From assembly GCF_000425385.1 (NCBI RefSeq), contig NZ_KE384356.1, positions 62,001-126,000 of the forward strand: DNA of 64,000 bases. Direction: 5' to 3'. Made by a program: the position numbers and the translations under genes. Source of the stretch: Pseudoduganella violaceinigra DSM 15887. GTDB taxonomy: Bacteria > Pseudomonadota > Gammaproteobacteria > Burkholderiales > Burkholderiaceae_D. Of this stretch, positions 1-7,796 are shown piece by piece (within the stretch, counting starts at the first letter, position 1; every line of letters begins with the position of its first letter). The notes below the pieces were generated by a model that was not told where the DNA came from, made no database searches, and saw only the letters and a program-made list of their open reading frames with translations.

Positions 1-55
1 GCTGGGCCAGCACCAGGAAGTCGCGCGCGAAGGCGTAAGGCAGGAGGTTGCTCAT
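1..55 (-). CDS. gspE: Type II secretion ATPase GspE, N-terminal fragment
   Basis: Only the first 18 codons are inside the window. They read MSNLLPYAFARDFLVLAQ, which matches the usual N-terminus of GspE, the cytoplasmic hexameric ATPase that powers pseudopilus assembly in type II secretion. The ATG overlaps the gspD stop codon (ATGA), so the two genes are translationally coupled. The identification rests on this short stretch plus its place after gspD in a gsp operon. The ATPase domain itself cannot be seen. Confidence 0.75.
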   Translation of the reverse strand, partial: MSNLLPYAFARDFLVLAQ

Positions 56-2247
56 CGCTGTTGCTGTTTCTGTTCAGGCACGCTCGGCGCGGCCGGCGGG
101 ATCGGGCGCACCAGCTGGCCGCTGGCGGTCGGCCTGCCGTCCTGCAGCGTCGGCAAGGTCGGGCCGCCCAGGTTCTGCACCGTCATGCTCGGCTCGGGCG
201 CGGACGCTTCCTGCGTGGCGCGCATATAGTCGTAGCGGTCGGCCGTCAGGCTCATGCCCTGCTCGCGGTTGCGGATCACCACCGGGCGCAGGAAGACCAT
301 CAGGTTGGTCTTCTTGCGGTTGCGCTTCTGGTATTTGAACAGGTTGCCGATCAGCGGGATGTCGCCCAGGCCCGGCACCTTTTCCACGCCGTCGCTGGAA
401 TCGTCCTGGATCAAGCCGCCCAGCACCAGGATCTGGCCGTCGTCGGCGATGATATTGGTCTCGATGGTGCGGTTTTTCAGGATCAGGCCGTTGGCATTCG
501 ACGCCACCGAGGTGTCGATGCTGGAGCTTTCATTGTAGATGGCCAGCTTGATGGTGCCGCCTTCGGAAATCTGCGGGCGCACTTTCAGCGTGATGCCGAT
601 GTCCTTGCGGTCGACCGTGGTGAACGGCGAACCGGTGGAACCGGCCGCGCTGGTGTAGGAGCCGGTCACGATCGGCACGTTCTGGCCGACCTTGATGGTG
701 GCCACTTCATTGTCGAGGGTCAGCATGTTCGGGGTCGACAGGATATTGCTGTCGTCGTCCGCGCCCAGCGCATGCGCCACGGCGCCCAGGCCCAGCTTGC
801 CGTTCGCCAGCTGCTTGAACACGCCCAGGGTCAGGCCCGAGCCGGGCATCACGGCATTGGTGCTGCCGGCGGCCAGCTGCGCCAGGTTGGTCAGCTTGTT
901 TTCACCACCGGCCACATTGTTGTACGTGGTGGCGCCGCCCACGCGGTAGCTGCTGCCGCTGTTGCCGCTCAGGCCGGCCCACTGCACGCCGAACTCGGAC
1001 AGCTTGGCGGCGTTGACTTCGACGATCATCGATTCGATATAGACCTGGGCACGGCGCACGTCCAGCTGCTCGATCACCGAGCGCAGGTTGCGGTAGACGG
1101 CGTCCGGCGCGGTGATGATCAGGGTATTGGTGGTGGCGTCGGCCTGGATGAAGCCGCCCTGCCCGCCGCCGCCCTGCTGCGCGCTGGATTTGCCGCCGCC
1201 GGCCAGGGTCGGGTTGCTCGGCCCGTTCTGGCCGCCGCCCTGCTGCGAAGCGCCCAGACCGCCCTGGCCCATCTGGCTGTTGCCGGCGCCGCCCTGCGAC
1301 AGGCTGCCGCTGCCGGACTGGCTGGCGCTGCTGCCGCCCTCGCCCGTGACCACCGAGCGCAGGGTTTCGGCCAATTTGGTCGCTTCCGCGTTTTTCAGGT
1401 AGACCACGTGCACATTGCCGGCCTGCTCGGTCGGCTGGTCCAGCTTGGCGATCAGAGACTTGGCCAGGTTGGCGCGCGCGGCCGACGGCGCCCGCACCAC
1501 CAGCGAATTGGTGCGCGGATCCGGCACCAGGGTGACGCGGCCGGCATCGCCGCCGGCGCCCGGTTCCATCAGCTTGTTGACCATGGCCGCCAGGTCGCTG
1601 GCGATGGCGTAGCGCACCGGCACCACGTCCAGGTCGGCCGACGAAGGCGCGTCCAGCGAGGCGATGATCTTGGCCAGGCGCTTCAGGTTGTCCGAGTAGT
1701 CGGTGATGACCAGGGTGTTGTTGCCGGGGTTGGCGTTGATGGTGTTGTTGGGCGTGATCAACGGGCGCAGCACGGTCACCAGGTTGGCCGAATTCTCGTG
1801 GTTCAGGTGGAAGATCTGCGTCACCACCTGGTCGCCCTGCGGGCTTTTCTGGCCGCCGATCACGGTCGGCGAGGCCTGCAGCTTGGCTTCCGCTTCCGGC
1901 ACCACCTTGGCGTAGCCGTCGCCGCTGACGATGGCGTAGCCTTGCAGGCGCAGCGCGGAGGCCAGCAGCTGGAAGGCTTGCGACTTGGTAATCGACTTTT
2001 CCGACACCAGGGTGATGGTGCCCTTGACGCGCGGGTCGATCAGGAAGGTGATGTTGGTGTAGTGGCCGACGGCCTTGATCACCGATTCGATGTCGGCACC
2101 GACAAAGTTCAGCGCGGCTTCGTCATTGGGCTGGGCCCAGGCCGTGATGGGGGCGGCGGCGGGCGCCAGCGCACAGCACAGCAACGCGGCGGCGCTCAGG
2201 CGGCGCAGCGCCGGGAAGGGGGTGGGGCTTGCAGTGTGTGTTTTCAT
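52..2247 (-). CDS. gspD: Type II secretion outer-membrane secretin GspD
   Basis: This 731-residue protein forms the outer-membrane channel of the type II secretion system. It has an N-terminal signal peptide ending near Ala38, an N0 domain (about 45-115), repeated N1-N3 domains and a C-terminal secretin core with the segments NILSTPNMLTLDNEVATIKV and VPGLGDIPLIGNLF. Residues about 302-365 form a Gly/Ser/Gln-rich low-complexity insertion inside N3. The start codon shares one base with the gspN stop, and the stop overlaps the gspE start, so it sits in a tightly coupled operon. Length and domain order are normal for GspD. Confidence 0.97.
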   Translation of the reverse strand: MKTHTASPTPFPALRRLSAAALLCCALAPAAAPITAWAQPNDEAALNFVGADIESVIKAVGHYTNITFLIDPRVKGTITLVSEKSITKSQAFQLLASALRLQGYAIVSGDGYAKVVPEAEAKLQASPTVIGGQKSPQGDQVVTQIFHLNHENSANLVTVLRPLITPNNTINANPGNNTLVITDYSDNLKRLAKIIASLDAPSSADLDVVPVRYAIASDLAAMVNKLMEPGAGGDAGRVTLVPDPRTNSLVVRAPSAARANLAKSLIAKLDQPTEQAGNVHVVYLKNAEATKLAETLRSVVTGEGGSSASQSGSGSLSQGGAGNSQMGQGGLGASQQGGGQNGPSNPTLAGGGKSSAQQGGGGQGGFIQADATTNTLIITAPDAVYRNLRSVIEQLDVRRAQVYIESMIVEVNAAKLSEFGVQWAGLSGNSGSSYRVGGATTYNNVAGGENKLTNLAQLAAGSTNAVMPGSGLTLGVFKQLANGKLGLGAVAHALGADDDSNILSTPNMLTLDNEVATIKVGQNVPIVTGSYTSAAGSTGSPFTTVDRKDIGITLKVRPQISEGGTIKLAIYNESSSIDTSVASNANGLILKNRTIETNIIADDGQILVLGGLIQDDSSDGVEKVPGLGDIPLIGNLFKYQKRNRKKTNLMVFLRPVVIRNREQGMSLTADRYDYMRATQEASAPEPSMTVQNLGGPTLPTLQDGRPTASGQLVRPIPPAAPSVPEQKQQQR

Positions 2248-3020
2248 TATCGGAACTCTAGTGCAATGACGTTTTTACCGCTATTCGGCTTGGGCTGGCC
2301 CAGCATGTTCAACAGGCTGGCCAGCTGCTCTTCAAATCCTTTTGCCGCTTGCGCCTGGCCGGAGAACTGCAGGCGGCCATGCTCGAATTTCCCCGTACCG
2401 CTCAACAGCAGGGGCCCGCGCTGCGAATCCAGCGCCAGCGCGGCCTGCTGGCCCTTCCAGTCGAACGCCAGCTGATAGCTGCCCAGCGGCTTGAGCGAGG
2501 TCAGGCTGGACGACATATCCTGCATCTCCAGCGTGGTGCGGCCCTGCAGCGACACCGCCGGCCCCGCGCGCTCGAGCTGCAGCGAGGTCCAGGACAGCTT
2601 CATGCGCCCGCTCGGCGCCAGCGTATTCAGCGGCGCGCCCAGGCCGGCCAGGCCGTCGGCCGGCAGCATCAGGGCCGCCGGGCTGACTTCCCAGCTGCTC
2701 CAGCCGCCGCGCAGCGACACCGGCTGCGTCAGCGCGTCCGGGTTGGCCAGCTCCACGTCCACGCTGCCGAACACCACCAGCGGCGACAAGCGCCAGCTGA
2801 AACGTCCCGGCAGCAGCGGCGTGACGGCGCCGTCCTTGCTGGCGGCACCGCCAATGAAGGCGGAACCGCGCCACAGCGTGCCTTGCGCGTCGCCCAGGGC
2901 GAAGCGGCCGCCGCTCTGGCTTTCCACCAGCACGCCCATCCAGCTGGCCGGCAGGCAGGCCAGCACCGTCAGGCCCGCGCTCAGTGCGATGGCCAGCAAC
3001 CACAACGCTGCGCGCTTCAT
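2247..3020 (-). CDS. gspN: Type II secretion protein GspN
   Basis: This is a 257-residue inner-membrane protein with one N-terminal membrane segment (about residues 5-27) and a periplasmic part. Its place between gspM and gspD, and the segment PLVVFGSVDVELANPDAL, fit GspN, an accessory type II secretion component found in some systems only. I chose the ATG at 3020 because it gives MKRAALWLLAIALSAG, a normal membrane anchor, and overlaps the gspM stop (ATGA). A longer reading frame upstream has no such signal. The exact role of GspN in the machine is poorly defined. Confidence 0.88.
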   Translation of the reverse strand: MKRAALWLLAIALSAGLTVLACLPASWMGVLVESQSGGRFALGDAQGTLWRGSAFIGGAASKDGAVTPLLPGRFSWRLSPLVVFGSVDVELANPDALTQPVSLRGGWSSWEVSPAALMLPADGLAGLGAPLNTLAPSGRMKLSWTSLQLERAGPAVSLQGRTTLEMQDMSSSLTSLKPLGSYQLAFDWKGQQAALALDSQRGPLLLSGTGKFEHGRLQFSGQAQAAKGFEEQLASLLNMLGQPKPNSGKNVIALEFR

Positions 3021-3535
3021 TGGACACCGGACTCCTGGCGCAGCGTCAGATTGGCATCGACCTGTCCGGCCGGGCCTTGCTGCGTCACCTGGCCTTCCTG
3101 CACGCGCACCCGCTGTTCGCGGCGGATGGCGTCCAGCCAAGCCACCAGGCCGGCGAAGGGCACGCCCTTGAATTCCACTTTAATGTAGTCGCCCGTGACG
3201 GCAAGGTTTTGCGTCGTCAAACCGCTCGCCTGCAGCTGCGCCGCCACCGCGTCCTTGTTCAGCGGCTGCGGCTGCACCGCCGGCTGGGCCGCCAGCTGCG
3301 CCGCCTCGCCGGCCAGGGCCTGCAGTTCGGCCATCTGCTGGTTCATCTGCGGCAGCTGTTTTTGCAGCTTCTCGCGGCCCGTCATGGCCGGTTCCACCAG
3401 CACGCTCCAGACCAGGCCAATGGCCAGCACCGCGCCGCCGATGGACAGCATGCGCTGCTCCTGTTCGGTGCGTGCGCTCCACCAGGCGGCGGCATGCGCG
3501 CGGTAGCCGTTGATGCTGTCGTTCAGTCCGGCCAT
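3017..3535 (-). CDS. gspM: Type II secretion protein GspM
   Basis: This is a 172-residue bitopic inner-membrane protein. It has a short cytoplasmic N-terminus, a membrane helix near residues 28-48 (LSIGGAVLAIGLVWSVLVEP), a coiled-coil-like stretch rich in Gln and Leu, and a small periplasmic ferredoxin-like domain. GspM pairs with GspL in the assembly platform. The ATG at 3535 overlaps the gspL stop by one base; a GTG one codon earlier is also possible. Order and size fit the family. Confidence 0.9.
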   Translation of the reverse strand: MAGLNDSINGYRAHAAAWWSARTEQEQRMLSIGGAVLAIGLVWSVLVEPAMTGREKLQKQLPQMNQQMAELQALAGEAAQLAAQPAVQPQPLNKDAVAAQLQASGLTTQNLAVTGDYIKVEFKGVPFAGLVAWLDAIRREQRVRVQEGQVTQQGPAGQVDANLTLRQESGVQ

Positions 3536-4767
3536 CACTTGCCCCCCGCTTTCACCAGCCAGACGCCCGGCCCGGTTTCGCTGGCAACCAGCTTGCGCGC
3601 CGCCAGGCTGGCCTTCATCTGCGCCAGGGCGTTGGCGTCAACGCTGTTGGGCTTGAATTTGACGGTCATGCTGCGATCCTTGTAATCGATGCCGGCCAGG
3701 ACTTCGCGGTTGGGCAGCACGGCCAGCACCTCGCCCAGCACCGCGCTCATATTGGTGAATTCATCGGCCGTGCCGGCTCCGGCGCCGGCGCGCGCCGCGG
3801 CGATATTGTGGCGCATCTGTTCGACCGGGTCGCCGATCATCGGCTGGTTCGGATAGGCGGAGCTGAATACCTGCGTCATATTCTTGCGCAAGGCGTCGGC
3901 TTCGCGCTTGAGGCGCAGCCATTCCCAATTCAAGCCCACGATATTCACCAGCACGGCGGCGATGGCGATGCGCAGCGGCCATTTCCAGCGCGCCCAGGCG
4001 CGCGCATTGGCGCCGCTGGCGGCGCCCAGTCCGGCCGCCAGGTCGAACGGCACGCCCCGGGCGGCGGCGATGCGGTGCACCCAGTTGTCTTCTTCCAGCG
4101 TGATGCCGGGCAGATTGGCGGCCGCCGCCGCGTACTCGGCGCGCTGGGCCGGCGCCACGTACAGCGTCAGCGGCGCGTCGCCGGCCAGGGCGCGCAGGGT
4201 ATGCAGGGCCGCTTCGGGAGCGTTCGGCAGGGTCAGGCCCAGGCCTTCATGGGGCGCGCTGCGCAGGGTCAGCTCCAGGCCGGCATCGTCCAGTCCCAGG
4301 GCGGCCGAGACGCTGCCCGGCGCGAGCGGCAGGCTCAGTTGCACCGGCAGCGCCGACACGCCGTGCGCGCCCTGCGCCACCAGGGCCTTGACCAGCACTT
4401 CCAGCCAGGCGCGGCTGGCCACGGCCACCACGCGCTCGTCGCTGTCGCCGCTGGCCGGCGCCAGCGCCAGCACGCAATCGGCCGGATCGCCCAGCACCTG
4501 CTCTTCCACCAGGTGGGGCAGGGCGGCTTTCAGCCGGGCGCCCGACAGCGGCGGCACCCGCACTTTCAGCAGGGAGACATCGGCAGCGGCCAGCAGCAGC
4601 ACCACCCGGCGCGCGCCCGACACCAGCTCGCCCAGGTTGCCCAGCGCCCCGGCGCCCTGCTGCATCACGTTGCCGCCGTCGCCCACCAGTGCGAACTGGC
4701 AGCTCGACGGCACGCCGTTGTCGGCGGCAGCGGCGCGGGCCGGATACCGAATGTAGAGTGTTGTCAA
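3535..4767 (-). CDS. gspL: Type II secretion protein GspL
   Basis: This 410-residue protein has a cytoplasmic actin-like domain (about 1-240), one membrane helix (about 262-282, RIAIAAVLVNIVGLNWEWL) and a periplasmic ferredoxin-like domain. GspL links the ATPase GspE to the inner-membrane platform. The start appears to be TTG at 4767, giving MTTLYIRYPARAAA; the next in-frame ATG is more than 30 codons downstream and would remove the first conserved strand. A GGGAAGG purine stretch lies just upstream. A 20-base gap separates it from gspK. Confidence 0.93.
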   Translation of the reverse strand: MTTLYIRYPARAAAADNGVPSSCQFALVGDGGNVMQQGAGALGNLGELVSGARRVVLLLAAADVSLLKVRVPPLSGARLKAALPHLVEEQVLGDPADCVLALAPASGDSDERVVAVASRAWLEVLVKALVAQGAHGVSALPVQLSLPLAPGSVSAALGLDDAGLELTLRSAPHEGLGLTLPNAPEAALHTLRALAGDAPLTLYVAPAQRAEYAAAAANLPGITLEEDNWVHRIAAARGVPFDLAAGLGAASGANARAWARWKWPLRIAIAAVLVNIVGLNWEWLRLKREADALRKNMTQVFSSAYPNQPMIGDPVEQMRHNIAAARAGAGAGTADEFTNMSAVLGEVLAVLPNREVLAGIDYKDRSMTVKFKPNSVDANALAQMKASLAARKLVASETGPGVWLVKAGGK

Positions 4768-4787
4768 AGCTTGCCTTCCCTATTCCT

Positions 4788-5771
4788 TTAAATTTCCCGT
4801 ATCCACACCACGCGCGTGCCGTTCTGGTCGCGCTGCACCAGCGACCAGGAAATCAGCTCCGCGCGGTCCAGCTTGACCCGGCTCATGACCAGGAAATAGC
4901 GGCTGGTCACGTCGATCTGCACGTTCTCGGGCAGCGACTTGCCCCGCGCTTGCAGCTGGGCCTTGAAGTCGTCCGCATTGCGGAAGAAGGTGCGTTCGCG
5001 CGCCAGCGCCACGCCCTGCCCTTCCGACAGCGACATGCCGGCCAGCGCCGCCAGCACCGGCGCCGGCGCGGTGTTCACATTGACCGGCGTCGGCTCGGGC
5101 AGCGCCACCACCAGATCGCGCAGTTTTTCCACCGCCCGCTGGTCGAATCCCGTCACCGCCAGCAAATCCTCCACGCGCAGCAGCTTCATCGGCCGGCCGC
5201 TGCCAGCCGGCACCGGCTCCACATTCGGCTGCGGCGGCGTGCCCGGCTGCGGCGCCTGGCCGACGCCCTGGCTGCGCACCACCTGGATGGCCACGGTGCG
5301 CGCCAGCCCCGGATCGAGCTGCAGGTTCTGCAGCAGGCGGCTAAACACCGCCAACTGCGCCTTATTGATGCCGCCGGCACCGTCCGTGCTGGCCAGATTC
5401 GCAAGATTGTAGCGCGACTGCGCGTCGTAAGTCTGTCCTGAAATGGTGGCGTTGAAGCTTTCGCCTTCCACCCGCTGGCGGTCGGCGAACTCGTCGACCC
5501 GCGTTTCGCGCAGCGGCGTGGCCCAGATGCCGTCCAGGCGCGTCAGCCCCTGGCCGGTGCGCAGGTCCTCGCGCAGGATAAAGCGCGTGAAATCAAGGCC
5601 GCCGCGCAGCATCCAGCGCGTCTGGAAGTGCAAATACTGGTTCTCCAGCGAGCGTACCTGAACCTGCTGCTGCCAGAACAGGCTGGCCACGATGGAAACG
5701 GCCAGCGTGGTCAGCAGTAGCGCGGTAACAACAGCCACGCCGCGCTGGCGTGCCGGGAAGCGCCGCATCAT
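4788..5771 (-). CDS. gspK: Type II secretion minor pseudopilin GspK
   Basis: This 327-residue minor pseudopilin carries a prepilin leader cut after RQRG, followed by a hydrophobic helix. Position +5 of the mature protein is Thr rather than the Glu seen in the other pseudopilins, which suits a tip subunit. The large C-terminal domain contains the helix-hairpin-helix-like segment LLAVTGFDQRAVEKLRDLVV and the GspK motif TPVNVNTAPAPVLAAL. GspK caps the pseudopilus with GspI and GspJ. The ATG overlaps the gspJ stop. Confidence 0.95.
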   Translation of the reverse strand: MMRRFPARQRGVAVVTALLLTTLAVSIVASLFWQQQVQVRSLENQYLHFQTRWMLRGGLDFTRFILREDLRTGQGLTRLDGIWATPLRETRVDEFADRQRVEGESFNATISGQTYDAQSRYNLANLASTDGAGGINKAQLAVFSRLLQNLQLDPGLARTVAIQVVRSQGVGQAPQPGTPPQPNVEPVPAGSGRPMKLLRVEDLLAVTGFDQRAVEKLRDLVVALPEPTPVNVNTAPAPVLAALAGMSLSEGQGVALARERTFFRNADDFKAQLQARGKSLPENVQIDVTSRYFLVMSRVKLDRAELISWSLVQRDQNGTRVVWIREI

Positions 5772-6502
5772 GCGGCCCCCAGCAGGAAAACCTTGATCAG
5801 CGGCGCCGGCTGGCCCTGCAGTTGCAGCGAGATTTCCAGCCCGATCGGGCCCTGGCGCTGCGGCACCTGGACCGGCAAGGGCGCTTTGCCGGACGGGTTG
5901 CTGGACGGATTGCCGCCGCTACCCTGCCCCTGGCAGGCGCCGGGCACGGTGCTGGTGCACGGCGCGTCCTCCTCTTTCGGCACGGCGTTTTCAAACGACG
6001 TCGAGGAATACTGCGGCAGCTTCCAGCCGCCGATCTCCCAGATCCGCACGGCCATGGACTCGACCCCGGTCTGCAGGCCGACCGCCGCCTGGGTCCCGCC
6101 CTGGCCGATGGCCGACTGCCACAGGCCGTCGAGTTCCGCCAGGTCGCGCGTGACGGCCGACTCGCTGCGCGACAGCACGCCGTCGCGGATGTTGTAGCTG
6201 ACCACCTGCAACTGGGAAGCGGCGTTTTCCACCAGCACGGTGCGGATGAAGACCAGGCGCGTGTTATCGGCCAGCAGGTTCTGGTGCTCGCGCAGCAGCG
6301 GCTTGTCGGCCAGCTGTTCCAGGTCGCTTTGCAGCTGGGCGAAACTGAGCTGGATGCTGCGCGTCTGCTCCATATTCTGGGTCAGTTTTTCGCGCGAACG
6401 GATGATGGTGTCGAGCCCGCGCCAGCCCATCACGGCGACGATGGCCAGCACGGTGATCGCCACCAGCAGTTCGACAAGGGTAAAGCCGCGCGGGTTCTTC
6501 AT
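5768..6502 (-). CDS. gspJ: Type II secretion minor pseudopilin GspJ
   Basis: This 244-residue protein has the prepilin motif NPRG followed by FTLVELLVAITVL, with Glu at +5, for cleavage by the prepilin peptidase. The rest is the GspJ-type beta domain. A proline- and glycine-rich stretch with two Cys lies around residues 170-210 and is longer than in many homologs. It forms the pseudopilus tip with GspI and GspK. It overlaps both neighbours by four bases. Confidence 0.95.
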   Translation of the reverse strand: MKNPRGFTLVELLVAITVLAIVAVMGWRGLDTIIRSREKLTQNMEQTRSIQLSFAQLQSDLEQLADKPLLREHQNLLADNTRLVFIRTVLVENAASQLQVVSYNIRDGVLSRSESAVTRDLAELDGLWQSAIGQGGTQAAVGLQTGVESMAVRIWEIGGWKLPQYSSTSFENAVPKEEDAPCTSTVPGACQGQGSGGNPSSNPSGKAPLPVQVPQRQGPIGLEISLQLQGQPAPLIKVFLLGAA

Positions 6503-6864
6503 TCCAGCAGCACCATTTGCCTGATCGGTTTGATGACGCGCCGCTCGGGCGCGCTGGCTTCATAGACATTCACCTCGACCCAGCGCATGCGCGGATTGGG
6601 GGAGGTGTTCACTTCCTGCACGCAGATGAGCTTCAAGTCGGCCTGCGGGCACTCGGTGGTGGTCTTGCCCGGCGCCGGCCATTCCTTGGCCAGGCGCACC
6701 TGCACCAGCCGGTTTTCAGCCGACCAGGTCGCCATCATGGTGGTGCGCAGGCCGTCGCTGTTCTGGGTCAGGCTGCCCATGGCGCGCAGGGCGGCGCCCA
6801 GCGCCGTGCCGACGATCAGCAGCGCCACCAGCACTTCCAGCAGGGTAAAACCTCGTTGCCGCAT
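6499..6864 (-). CDS. gspI: Type II secretion minor pseudopilin GspI
   Basis: This is a 121-residue minor pseudopilin. The leader RQRG is followed by FTLLEVLVALLIVG, giving the conserved Glu at +5. The C-terminal part has the family pattern NRLVQVRLAKEW and MRWVEVNVYEAS. GspI starts assembly of the pseudopilus tip with GspJ and GspK. It lies in the gsp operon, three bases from gspH and overlapping gspJ. Confidence 0.95.
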   Translation of the reverse strand: MRQRGFTLLEVLVALLIVGTALGAALRAMGSLTQNSDGLRTTMMATWSAENRLVQVRLAKEWPAPGKTTTECPQADLKLICVQEVNTSPNPRMRWVEVNVYEASAPERRVIKPIRQMVLLE

Positions 6865-6867
6865 TCT

Positions 6868-7353
6868 TCAGTCCACAGTGAAATGGCCGACGCCGTCGGC
6901 GCGGATGGTGCCGCGCAGCTCGCCGCTGATGAGGGTCAGGGCGAACGGCCGGTCGACCGGCTCGCGGCCAAAGACAATCCGCATATTGCCGGGCACATTG
7001 GTCGCCGGATCGAGCAGCAGGGTCACCGGCGCCAGCTCGAAGGGACGCTCGCGCAGCATATCGTCCTGCGGCAGCGGCTCCCAGCTCTTTTCGTTGCGCA
7101 CCAGGAAGCGGTAGCTGTCCGGCCCCGCCTCGAACGCGACCGGCCGGTTGCGCACGATGGCTTCGTCGCGCGCCAGCTGCAGCAGCAGCGCCAGGCGCTG
7201 CGCATCCTTCTGCATGGCTTTCGCCTGGCTCGGCGCGACGCTGACCACGGTCAGACCGAGCGTGACGCCGATGATGACCAGCACCACCAGCAGCTCGATC
7301 AGCGTGAAGCCGCGCCCGCGCCGCTTAGATTTCCCAGGAACCGATATCAGCAT
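6868..7353 (-). CDS. gspH: Type II secretion minor pseudopilin GspH
   Basis: This protein has the prepilin motif RGRG followed by FTLIELLVVLVIIG with Glu at +5, and the GspH domain segment KDAQRLALLLQLARDEAIV. Two adjacent ATG codons at 7356 and 7353 are the only sensible starts; they give a 14-15 residue basic leader and a 29-32 base overlap with gspG. With the second ATG the product is 161 residues. It belongs to the pseudopilus as the subunit joining the tip to the GspG shaft. Confidence 0.9.
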   Translation of the reverse strand: MLISVPGKSKRRGRGFTLIELLVVLVIIGVTLGLTVVSVAPSQAKAMQKDAQRLALLLQLARDEAIVRNRPVAFEAGPDSYRFLVRNEKSWEPLPQDDMLRERPFELAPVTLLLDPATNVPGNMRIVFGREPVDRPFALTLISGELRGTIRADGVGHFTVD

Positions 7354-7759
7354 CATCGCCGGTGCCGCCTGGCTGGCCGTCGGCGCCATACGAGAACACA
7401 TCGACTTCACCTTTCACGCCCGGGGACAGGAATTTGTAGTCGTTGCCCCATGGGTCCTTCGGCATTTTTTCCAGGTATGGCGCTTTCCAGCCGCTGGCGG
7501 CCGGGCCGGCGGTCGGCTTGGCCATCAGGGCTTGCAGGCCCTGTTCCGTGGTCGGGTAGCGCTGGTTGTCCAGCTTGTACATCTTGAGCGCCTGCATGAT
7601 GGTGGAGATCTCCACCTTGGCCGCAGCAACCTTGGAGGTGCCGACGCGGTCCAGCACCCGCGGCAGCACCAGGGCCGCCAGCACGCCCATGATCACCACC
7701 ACCACCATGATTTCGATCAGCGTGAAGCCGGCGGAGCGGCGTTTGCTTAGCTTTTGCAT
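7325..7759 (-). CDS. gspG: Type II secretion major pseudopilin GspG
   Basis: This 144-residue protein is the shaft subunit of the type II secretion pseudopilus. It has the leader KLSKRRSAG before FTLIEIMVVVVIMG, and the GspG hallmarks NQRYPTTEQGLQALM and MPKDPWGNDYKF. The Asp-rich C-terminus (GTGDDADIGSWEI) fits the calcium-binding region of the family. I chose ATG 7759; an in-frame GTG nine bases upstream is possible. It is the first gsp gene of the operon. A TATACT hexamer lies upstream at 7785-7790, but no good -35 was found. Confidence 0.96.
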   Translation of the reverse strand: MQKLSKRRSAGFTLIEIMVVVVIMGVLAALVLPRVLDRVGTSKVAAAKVEISTIMQALKMYKLDNQRYPTTEQGLQALMAKPTAGPAASGWKAPYLEKMPKDPWGNDYKFLSPGVKGEVDVFSYGADGQPGGTGDDADIGSWEI

Positions 7760-7796
7760 AAGATTCACTAAAAATTAAACTGGCAGTATAAGTGAT

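Noticed and set aside
1153..1344. Possible tandem DNA repeat inside gspD
   Set aside because: The repetition is at the protein level (Gly/Ser/Gln), with no exact DNA unit repeated in tandem.
61..2475. Long plus-strand open frame (about 800 codons) opposite gspD and gspN
   Set aside because: It is the antisense of well-defined gsp genes, rich in His, Arg, Gly and Ala as expected for GC-rich shadows, and has no family motif.
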